Positions 6,951 through 12,421 of a stretch of DNA of 12,421 nucleotides are shown here, one piece after another. The translations under genes were made by a program, and so were the position numbers. Each line of letters begins with the position of its first letter. Position 1 is the first letter of the stretch. Below the pieces are notes generated by a model. The model was not told where the DNA came from. It did not search any database and was given only the letters and a program-made list of their open reading frames with translations. The stretch spans positions 1-12,421 of the forward strand of contig CAYSPU010000182.1 in the NCBI GenBank assembly GCA_964432995.1. Direction: 5' to 3'. Source of the stretch: CAYSPU01 sp964432995. Its GTDB lineage: Bacteria > Verrucomicrobiota > Verrucomicrobiia > Limisphaerales > JAHDYP01.

Positions 6951-7058
6951 GGTAGGGCGACCTCTCCGAGGGCGCCGCAGGATGCTGTATCCGAACGACT
7001 GATTTCCGGCGCGATGCGGAAACCTGCTCGCGAGTCCTCTTCGGAGTCGCGCCCTACC
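6951..7058. repeat. inverted-repeat element with GGTAGGGCG / CGCCCTACC ends (MITE- or REP-like)
   Basis: The left end GGTAGGGCG (6951-6959) is the exact complement of the right end CGCCCTACC (7050-7058). Inside the ends the arms stay related: CTCTCCGAG on the left against CTCTTCGGAG on the right. The 108-base element has no gene of its own. Its right end matches the palindrome at 3053-3079. It sits between the DUF3472 and GH2 genes yet contains no stop in the GH2 frame, so translation could cross it. No target-site duplication is obvious at its edges. Confidence 0.6.
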
Positions 7059-7090
7059 AGTCTTCAGGGTAACCTCTCCGCGCACCTGTC

Positions 7091-7153
7091 CCCCTCACCT
7101 CATCTCTCTCCCAGGGGGAGAGGGTGTCCCGCAGCCGCGGGACGGGTGAGGGG
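7091..7153. repeat. three-stem palindromic repeat (REP-like)
   Basis: The outer arms CCCCTCACC (7091-7099) and GGTGAGGGG (7145-7153) are perfectly complementary. Within them are two hairpins side by side: CTCTCCC/GGGAGAG (7106-7112 with 7116-7122, loop AGG) and GTCCCGC/GCGGGAC (7126-7132 with 7137-7143, loop AGCC). Together they can fold as a three-way junction. A shorter related piece lacking the left half lies at 10163-10185. The GTG chosen for the GH2 gene is inside the right outer arm. Confidence 0.75.
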
Positions 7154-10085
7154 AATCCGGCCAGGTGCATGGCCCCGGAGCGCACCGGTTTTCCCGGCAT
7201 CCAAGTCTGGCCGGAGCGGAGTCGCCTTCGCGCGTTGTCGTCGAGGGCTGCTTCTGGGCGCGTTCCTGTTCCTGACCTCGTTTGCTGGGACGGCCGCCGA
7301 AACCATCGACCTGGCCGGCGAGTGGCGTCTGCATCTGGACCCCGAGGACCGGGGAGGCAGAGAGCACTGGCCCGCGTCGCCTCTGCCGGGCAACGACCGC
7401 ATCGCACTGCCCAACACCACCGACCGCGCCGGATTCGGTTTCGCGCTCGACACGAACACCATGCTCCACGGGGCGCCCTTCCCGGTGACCACGCGTTTTC
7501 CGGGCGTCAAGGAGCCGGTGCGCGCCGACGAACACGGTTATCTGGTGCGCCGGCATTTGTTCGTCGGCCCCGCGTGGTACGAGCGCGAAGTCGAGATCCC
7601 GCGGAAGTGGAGCGGGCGGCCCGTGGTGCTGCGCCTCGAGCGCGCCCTGTGGAAGACCGAGGTGTGGATGGACGGACGCCGGGCGGGGGAGGCGGACAGC
7701 CTGGTGGCCGAGCATCGACATGAGCTTGGCACGCTTGAGCCCGGCCGACATCGGCTGACGATCTGCGTGGACAACCGGATGGTTCACAATCTCTCGACGG
7801 TGACACACGCCTATGGACCGGAAACCCAGTCGCGCTGGAACGGCTTGATCGGAAGCATCGTGTTGGAGGCGGCCAACGCGCTGTCCGTTCGCGCGCTCGA
7901 CATCCATCCCGCGGCCGACCGGCAATCGGTGCGCGTGGTCGCGCAGGTGGCGAATGCGGGCACGGTGGCGGTGACCGTACCCCTCAGGCTCCGTCTGCTC
8001 CCGGAGCACGAGGATCGTTTCCTGACGCAAGCGGATGCCCGCCTGAATTGCCCGCCGGGCGCGAGCACCCACCAAGCCCTCCTCCGACTCGCGGAACCCG
8101 CGCTGGCGTGGGATGAGTTCCGTCCCGTCCGCTATCGCCTTCACGCCACGCTGGAACGCCCGGGGGAACCACGGGAGGAGGTCAGCGCCACGTTCGGCTT
8201 CCGACACCTCGAACGGATCGGCAAAGAGCTTCGCCTGAACGGGCGCCGCCTGTTTCTGCGCGGCACGCTGGACTGCGCGGTCTACCCAAGAACGCGCCAC
8301 CCGCCTATGACCGTGCCCGAATGGGAAGGCGTCTTGGGCACAGTCAAGGAATATGGCTTCAACCATGTCCGCTTCCACACGTGGTGTCCGCCCGAGGCGG
8401 CTTTCGAGGCCGCCGACCGGTTGGGCGTGTATCTCCAGGCGGAGGCGCCGGCCTGGGTGGACGACTGGGGCACGCAAACCGTGACCCGACCGCCGGCCAT
8501 CGGTCGGGACGCGGGCATTACCGAGTTTTTGCGTGCTGAACTGCGGCGCATGTCCGCCGCCTATGGCAACCACCCTTCGTTCCTGCTTTGTGCCATCGGC
8601 AATGAGTTCGGGATGCAGAACACGGATTGGGACCGCGTCAACGCGATGGTTGCGGAGATCAAGGAGTTGGATCCGCGTCGGCTCTATGCGGGTTGCGGCG
8701 CCCGCAAGCACTTGGCCGCCGACGACTACTGGTTCACGCATCACACCGGCGCCAGCACGCGGGGCGTCGGCCCGCCGCACACGGACTGGGACTTCGCCCG
8801 CGCGGCCGCGGCTTCTCCGGCGCCGCTGATCGCCCATGAAACGGGGCAACGGCCGGTCTTTCCCGATTACGATGCGCTCCTGCCGAAGTTCACCGGACCG
8901 CTGCGGCCGTTGAACCTCGAGCGCTACCGCCGCACCCTGATCGCCAACGGATTGGGCGGCCAGGCCGCCGACTTCGTCCGCGCCTCGGCACAGTTCCAGA
9001 TCACCCAGTACAAGGCCGAACACGAAGCGATGCTGCGCACGAGCGGCTACGCGGGCTACCAACTGCTCATGCTCAGCGATTTCACCGGTCAGAGCGAAGC
9101 CTTGGTCGGCATCCTCGACCCATTTTGGGAGAGTAAGGGCGTCGTCAGCCCGGCCGAAGTCCGGGCCTGGAGCGCCCCGACCGTGGTCTTGTCGCGGTTT
9201 GCGAAATACGTCTGGACCACCGAAGAGACGTTCACGGCCCGATTGCAGGTGGCGCACTATGGCGCGGATGATCTGCCCCCAAGTCCCGTCCAGTGGTCCT
9301 TGCGCGTCCGAGCCGGCAAGGAAATCGCGCGCGGCGAACTGGCGGCGAAGCCGATTCCCGCCGGCGGACTGTCGGACTTGGGCACCGTCCGCGTGTCGCT
9401 CGACCGCGTCGGTGACGCCTCGGCTCTGATGTTCTGCGTGCGCGTTTCTGCGGTGGAGAATCAATGGCCGATCTGGGTCTACCCGGCCTCCATTCCCGAT
9501 CCGGAACCCGAAGGCGTAGTGGTAACCCGCGCGCTGGACGGCCCCGCCATCGAGACCCTCAACGGCGGCGGCAGAGTGCTGCTCCTGGCGCACGGCTTGA
9601 AGAATCCGTACGCGGCCCAGACCGGTTTCGAGTCCGTGTATTGGTCGGCAGGTTGGTGGGGCGACAAGTTCTCGTCACTCGGTGTGCTCTGTCAGGCGCG
9701 GCATGCAGCCCTGGCGGCCTTTCCGAACGACGGCCACAGCGACTGGCAGTGGCATGCCCTGTGTGCTGGCGCAACCACATTCGATCTGGAAGGCGCGCCT
9801 GTCGCCTTGCGCCCCATCGTGCAGCCGGTGCCGGACTTTCACTACAACACCCGGCTGGCGCAGGTGTTCGAAGGCCGCGTGGGAGGCGGGTCATTGCTCG
9901 TCTGCGGTTACGACCTGACCAGCGACCTTGACCGTCGGCCCGCCGCGCGGCAATTCCGCCGCAGCCTCTTCCGCTACCTCCGCAGTGACGCGTTCCGCCC
10001 GCAGGTGGAGCTGCCGTTAACCTGGGTCCGGAGCCGATGCGGCCCGGCCGCGGCCGCGCCGCCCGACGGCGAAGGAGAACGCTGA
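7146..10085 (+). CDS. secreted glycoside hydrolase family 2-type beta-glycosidase
   Basis: About 979 residues from GTG 7146, numbered so here. The frame is open upstream, with ATGs at 7014 and 6909 (the latter overlapping the DUF3472 stop), but that part is repeat sequence, so the start is uncertain. Residues about 31-51 (CRRGLLLGAFLFLTSFAGTAA) are the signal peptide, with a long N-terminal lead. Then come a sugar-binding sandwich (about 54-250; IDLAGEWRLHLDPED, AWYEREVEIPRKW), an immunoglobulin-like domain (about 250-355) and a TIM barrel (about 359-680) with GFNHVRFHTWCPPE. CAIGNEFG gives the acid/base E487 and LIAHETGQ the probable nucleophile E565. The last 290 residues include a strand-rich part and a segment with NGGGRVLLLAHG and FPNDGHSDWQWHAL, unlike classic LacZ or GusA. 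Likely beta-galactosidase- or beta-glucuronidase-like; the exact sugar is unknown. Confidence 0.85.
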   Translation: MRGIRPGAWPRSAPVFPASKSGRSGVAFARCRRGLLLGAFLFLTSFAGTAAETIDLAGEWRLHLDPEDRGGREHWPASPLPGNDRIALPNTTDRAGFGFALDTNTMLHGAPFPVTTRFPGVKEPVRADEHGYLVRRHLFVGPAWYEREVEIPRKWSGRPVVLRLERALWKTEVWMDGRRAGEADSLVAEHRHELGTLEPGRHRLTICVDNRMVHNLSTVTHAYGPETQSRWNGLIGSIVLEAANALSVRALDIHPAADRQSVRVVAQVANAGTVAVTVPLRLRLLPEHEDRFLTQADARLNCPPGASTHQALLRLAEPALAWDEFRPVRYRLHATLERPGEPREEVSATFGFRHLERIGKELRLNGRRLFLRGTLDCAVYPRTRHPPMTVPEWEGVLGTVKEYGFNHVRFHTWCPPEAAFEAADRLGVYLQAEAPAWVDDWGTQTVTRPPAIGRDAGITEFLRAELRRMSAAYGNHPSFLLCAIGNEFGMQNTDWDRVNAMVAEIKELDPRRLYAGCGARKHLAADDYWFTHHTGASTRGVGPPHTDWDFARAAAASPAPLIAHETGQRPVFPDYDALLPKFTGPLRPLNLERYRRTLIANGLGGQAADFVRASAQFQITQYKAEHEAMLRTSGYAGYQLLMLSDFTGQSEALVGILDPFWESKGVVSPAEVRAWSAPTVVLSRFAKYVWTTEETFTARLQVAHYGADDLPPSPVQWSLRVRAGKEIARGELAAKPIPAGGLSDLGTVRVSLDRVGDASALMFCVRVSAVENQWPIWVYPASIPDPEPEGVVVTRALDGPAIETLNGGGRVLLLAHGLKNPYAAQTGFESVYWSAGWWGDKFSSLGVLCQARHAALAAFPNDGHSDWQWHALCAGATTFDLEGAPVALRPIVQPVPDFHYNTRLAQVFEGRVGGGSLLVCGYDLTSDLDRRPAARQFRRSLFRYLRSDAFRPQVELPLTWVRSRCGPAAAAPPDGEGER

Positions 10086-10098
10086 GAGGAGTTGAATC

Positions 10099-10305
10099 AT
10101 GCGGGTGTTGCTCATGATCCGTAACGCTCAACGTTCAACGCACCCCAAATTGGAAGTTGGACGGGAGAGGGTCGGGGTGAGGGGGAGAAGTGCGTGCCCC
10201 GCGTTGCAGGAACCGTCTCTTCGAGACCCTGACGCAATTCCTGAAGGAAAAGCTGCCGGCACACGCAGCCGGGCGGTGCAATTGAGCCAACTCGCAGGTC
10301 CGTGA
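10099..10305 (+). other. doubtful short open frame with a good ribosome site, running into repeat
   Basis: GGAG followed 7 bases later by ATG 10099, just after the GH2 stop, gives a 68-codon frame (MRVLLMIRNAQRSTHPKLEV...). From about residue 21 it is simply a translation of the REP-like repeat (GRERVGVRGR). ATCATG/CATGAT, a 6-bp inverted repeat with an 11-base loop, surrounds the ATG. It could be the remains of a gene cut by repeat insertion, or chance. No homology can be claimed. Confidence 0.15.
10163..10185. repeat. partial copy of the three-stem REP-like repeat
   Basis: GGGAGAGGGT at 10163-10172 followed by GGGGTGAGGGG repeats the middle and right arm of the element at 7091-7153; the left arm and the second hairpin are missing. 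It shows that the element is present more than once in this genome. Confidence 0.6.
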
Positions 10306-10310
10306 CTGTG

Positions 10311-10354
10311 TCCGGCGGGTGAGGCTGCTGCCCGCCGGGACGTCGGGCGGTCCG
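10311..10354. repeat. hairpin and 18-bp direct repeat, left copy
   Basis: CCGGCGGG (10312-10319) pairs with CCCGCCGG (10331-10338) across an 11-base loop. Overlapping its right arm is GGGACGTCGGGCGGTCCG (10337-10354), found again exactly at 10960-10977. The two 18-mers bracket the tandem array and the assembly gap. Confidence 0.6.
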
Positions 10355-10383
10355 GAATCTGGCCGGCTCTCGATTGGCCGACT

Positions 10384-10626
10384 ACTGCCGCACGCGCGCC
10401 GGCTCATCCGGACCGCGGGTCATCTCGACCCGCAGCAGAACGCAGACACCATCGGCTGCGGCTCAAGACGAGCCGCGGTCCCCAACCTCGCGGTCTGCGG
10501 GTGCCTAACACTGCCGCACGCGCATCGGCCCTTCCGGACCGCGGGTCATCTCGACCCGCAGCAGAGCGCACACACCATCGGCTGCGGCTCAAGACGAGCC
10601 GCGGTCCCCAACCTCGCGGTCTGCGG
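10384..10626. repeat. 126-bp tandem repeat, two units, each with two hairpins
   Basis: Unit 1 begins at 10384 and unit 2 at 10510. Over the 117 bases that can be compared there are six differences (about 95% identity). Each unit has hairpin A, GCGGGTC-ATCTC-GACCCGC (10415-10433 and 10541-10559), and hairpin B, GCGGCTC-AAGAC-GAGCCGC (10458-10476 and 10584-10602), 24 bases apart. The stems of A and B differ only by one compensatory pair. Unit 2 runs into the run of Ns. All frames are open across the units because 126 is a multiple of three and GC is high, but nothing suggests a protein. Confidence 0.85.
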
Positions 10627-10726
10627 NNNNNNNNNNNNNNNNNNNNNNNNNNNNNNNNNNNNNNNNNNNNNNNNNNNNNNNNNNNNNNNNNNNNNNNNNN
10701 NNNNNNNNNNNNNNNNNNNNNNNNNN
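10627..10726. other. assembly gap of exactly 100 Ns inside the tandem array
   Basis: The round number suggests a placeholder for unknown length. Unit 2 stops 85 bases after its CGGGTC mark and the next sequence resumes at the same mark. If the 126-bp period holds, the missing length is 41 plus a multiple of 126 bases rather than 100. Any protein drawn through the Ns is meaningless. Confidence 0.9.
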
Positions 10727-10781
10727 CGGGTCATCTCGACCCGCAGCAGAGCGCACACACCATCGGCTGCGGCTCAAGACG
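10727..10781. repeat. truncated last unit of the 126-bp tandem repeat
   Basis: It begins at the CGGGTC of hairpin A, matches unit 2 through the left arm and loop of hairpin B, and then departs after GGCTCAAGACG at 10781. The right arm of hairpin B is gone, so the array ends in the middle of a stem. Confidence 0.8.
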
Positions 10782-10849
10782 CCACCGTCCTGCCGTCGCG
10801 CGACTGCGGCGCCAGGGACCCGCCTTGTCCGACGGAGCGTGACACGCCT

Positions 10850-10898
10850 GCCAAGCCGTAGCCTTGGCGGAGGCTGGCACCTCGGTCGCAGCAGCGAC
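10850..10898. repeat. cluster of short overlapping hairpins
   Basis: GCCAAG (10850-10855) pairs with CTTGGC (10863-10868). An alternative stem, AGCCT (10860-10864) with AGGCT (10871-10875), shares bases with the first, so the two cannot form together. GTCGC-AGCA-GCGAC follows at 10885-10898. They lie in the gene-free stretch before the second GH2 gene and look like more dispersed intergenic repeat material. Confidence 0.45.
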
Positions 10899-10959
10899 GA
10901 GCGGACGGGAGGCGCTTGAAGGTTCGGAGGCGCGTCCGGCGTATGGTGCTGCGGCCGGC

Positions 10960-10977
10960 GGGACGTCGGGCGGTCCG
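10960..10977. repeat. 18-bp direct repeat, right copy
   Basis: GGGACGTCGGGCGGTCCG, identical to 10337-10354, with similar GCTGC-x-GCC sequence to its left in both copies. The copies flank the tandem-repeat array and the gap. 10086-11049 as a whole has no supportable gene. Confidence 0.65.
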
Positions 10978-10996
10978 CTTTTCCGCAATTCGGGCG

Positions 10997-11024
10997 TTGT
11001 CCTGACCCGCTGGTTCGGCATACT
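10997..11024 (+). promoter_or_regulatory. weak promoter candidate for the second GH2 gene
   Basis: TTGTCC (10997-11002), a 16-base spacer and CATACT (11019-11024) each match four of six consensus bases. It lies 25 bases before ATG 11050. The match is modest and could be chance. Confidence 0.2.
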
Positions 11025-11049
11025 GCGGCTCGAACAAGCCAGCGCTGCT

Positions 11050-12421
11050 ATGAGAAATAGAGACCCCCGATTCACTTCCTGCCCGCTGCGAAGGTTCTTC
11101 CCCACAACGGAAGTCGTGGTTGCGGCCGCGATCTGTCTGCTGTCTGGTGGGGCAGAAGCGTCCCCGACGATCCCCTTGCCGGAGCATCCCCGACCGGATT
11201 TCGAGCGCGCCGAATGGCTCTGCCTCAACGGAACATGGCAGTTCCGGTTCGACAAAGAGAACGTCGGCGAGGGAGCGGCCTGGTCGGCACCGGAGACGGA
11301 GTTTCCGGAGAGGATCACGGTGCCCTTCCCGTGGGGCTCGAAGCTGTCGGGCCTCGCCAGCCAGGCGGACATCGGGTGGTATCGGCGCACGGTTCAGGTG
11401 CCCGAGGCCTGGAAGGGGAAGCGCGTGTTCCTGGTGGTGGGCGCTTGTGATTGGCAGACCAAGGGCTGGCTGGACGGCCAGGCGGTGGGCGAGCATCGGG
11501 GGGGCTACACGCCATTCGAGTTTGAACTGACGCCGCACGCGAAGTGGGGTCAGGACCAGCAGGTGGTCTTGCGCGTCGACGACACGCCGCATCCGTTTAA
11601 GCTCGAGGGCAAGCAGGGTTATGGTCCGGCCAAAGGGATCTGGCAGACGGTCTATCTGGAAGCCCGGCCGGCAACGCACCTCACCTCGCTGCACTACCTG
11701 CCGAAACCGGACGCCGGCACGGTGACCGTGCGCGCGGCCTTCAACCAACCCGCCCCCGACAACGCCCGGCTGACCCTCCGCTTCCGCACAGGCGGAGTGG
11801 CGGACGTGACCCAGGACATCGCCGGCGGCGCGCAGGCGGAGCAGTTCGAGGTGTCCATCCCGGAGCCGCACCTCTGGTCGCTGGACGATCCGTATCGCTA
11901 CGAGGTGGAGGCCACCTTGAGTGCCGGCGGCGAGGAGGACCGGGTTCAAACCTACTTCGGCATGCGCACGATCGGCGTCGGCAAGCTGCCGGGCACCGAC
12001 TTTCCCTACGTCACGCTGAACGGCAAGCCGGTCTATCTCCAGATGACACTCGATCAGTCGTATCACCCGGATGGCTTTTACACGTTCCCAAGTGACGCCT
12101 TCATGCGGGACGAGATCCTGCGCTCGAAGCGCATCGGGCTGAACGCCAACCGCATTCACATCAAGGTGGAAGTGCCGCGGAAGCTCTACTGGGCCGACCG
12201 CCTCGGCTTGCTGATCATGGCCGACGTGCCCAATTTCTGGGGCGAGCCAACGCCCGAGGCGCAGCGGGAGAGCGAATTCGCCCTGCGCGGCATGGTGGCG
12301 CGCGATTTCAACCATCCGTCCATCTTCAGTTGGGTGACCTTCAACGAGACGTGGGGTCTCTTCACCAAACAGGAAGGCGACAAGCGGGTGTACCTTCCGG
12401 AGACGCAGGAGTGGGTCATCC
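11050..12421 (+). CDS. secreted glycoside hydrolase family 2-type enzyme, N-terminal part (3' end outside window)
   Basis: Frame 1 is open from ATG 11050 to the window edge, 457 residues with no stop. Residues about 21-38 (EVVVAAAICLLSGGAEAS) look like a signal peptide after a basic lead. Residues about 55-205 are the sugar-binding sandwich (LNGTWQFRFDKENVG, DIGWYRRTVQVPEAWKG, GACDWQTKGWLDGQAVGEHRGGYTPF as separate pieces). Residues about 205-312 are the immunoglobulin-like domain, closing with FGMRTIGVGK at 303. The TIM barrel then starts: LNGKPVYLQM, GLNANRIHIKVEVPRKLYWAD and SIFSWVTFNETWG, whose E433 is the expected acid/base. The nucleophile and the rest of the barrel lie beyond the window. 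No clear Shine-Dalgarno precedes the ATG. It differs from the upstream GH2 in sequence, so it is not a recent duplicate; it probably acts on a different linkage of the same or a related glycan. Confidence 0.88.
   Translation, partial: MRNRDPRFTSCPLRRFFPTTEVVVAAAICLLSGGAEASPTIPLPEHPRPDFERAEWLCLNGTWQFRFDKENVGEGAAWSAPETEFPERITVPFPWGSKLSGLASQADIGWYRRTVQVPEAWKGKRVFLVVGACDWQTKGWLDGQAVGEHRGGYTPFEFELTPHAKWGQDQQVVLRVDDTPHPFKLEGKQGYGPAKGIWQTVYLEARPATHLTSLHYLPKPDAGTVTVRAAFNQPAPDNARLTLRFRTGGVADVTQDIAGGAQAEQFEVSIPEPHLWSLDDPYRYEVEATLSAGGEEDRVQTYFGMRTIGVGKLPGTDFPYVTLNGKPVYLQMTLDQSYHPDGFYTFPSDAFMRDEILRSKRIGLNANRIHIKVEVPRKLYWADRLGLLIMADVPNFWGEPTPEAQRESEFALRGMVARDFNHPSIFSWVTFNETWGLFTKQEGDKRVYLPETQEWVI

Noticed and set aside
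7095..9593. 832-codon open frame on the minus strand
   Set aside because: It is fully antisense to the GH2 gene, whose catalytic motifs and domain order are clear; long antisense frames are expected in GC-rich coding DNA.
10384..10781. CRISPR array
   Set aside because: The units are 126 bp, near-identical throughout and lack short repeats with unique spacers; no cas gene is present.
10319..10861. Open frame running through the tandem array and the Ns
   Set aside because: It includes unknown bases and is only a translation of repeats.
10850..10875. Riboswitch or attenuator from two mutually exclusive stems
   Set aside because: The stems are only 5-6 bp, about 175 bases or more from the next start, with no terminator-like arm or conserved ligand core; more likely dispersed repeat.
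10774..12315. 513-codon open frame on the minus strand
   Set aside because: Antisense to the second GH2 gene, which has a signal peptide and the NE acid/base motif; the minus frame has no recognisable domain.

Overview
This is GC-rich draft bacterial DNA, with one run of exactly 100 Ns (10627-10726) that looks like a scaffold gap. The gene content fits a Verrucomicrobia-type heterotroph. The pointers are an ECF sigma operon whose second protein carries a prepilin-like 'DG' module, an FHA/zinc-finger/membrane protein, a Tat-exported sugar-isomerase-like TIM barrel, a DUF3472-type secreted protein and two exported GH2 glycosidases. GC-rich palindromic repeats fill the spaces between genes. The phylum call is an inference from family composition; there is no rRNA or other marker gene here.

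Layout. 1-471 (+): 3' part of a UbiE/MenG quinone methyltransferase. It converges with a three-gene minus-strand operon (2851 down to 481): ECF sigma factor, then a membrane/coiled-coil/prepilin-like protein in the anti-sigma position, then a membrane-anchored coiled-coil protein. The last two joints are 4-bp start/stop overlaps. 2852-3163: non-coding, with two inverted repeats. 3164-4399 (-): FHA domain, cysteine-rich zinc module and a multi-pass membrane domain, with its own extended -10 promoter candidate and a small octamer tandem repeat upstream. 4563-5519 (-): Tat-signal sugar isomerase/epimerase-like protein. It is divergent from 5662-6912 (+), a secreted DUF5077/DUF3472-type protein. 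Two palindromic repeat elements (6951-7153) come next and run straight into the open frame of a large GH2 enzyme (about 7146-10085). 10086-11049 is a 964-bp non-coding tract dominated by repeats, including 126-bp tandem units that each carry two matched hairpins and are interrupted by the gap. 11050 to the end (+): a second secreted GH2 enzyme, cut by the window edge.

How the genes may work together. The isomerase-like protein, the DUF3472 protein and the two GH2 enzymes look like a small locus for extracellular or periplasmic glycan breakdown and sugar processing; the substrate cannot be read from sequence. The sigma operon is a separate signalling unit, and nothing visible shows that it controls the glycan genes. 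I found no clear, wholly new system. The most distinctive features are the hairpin-pair tandem array, the sigma operon with the prepilin-like partner, and the repeat insertion that confuses the start of the GH2 gene.
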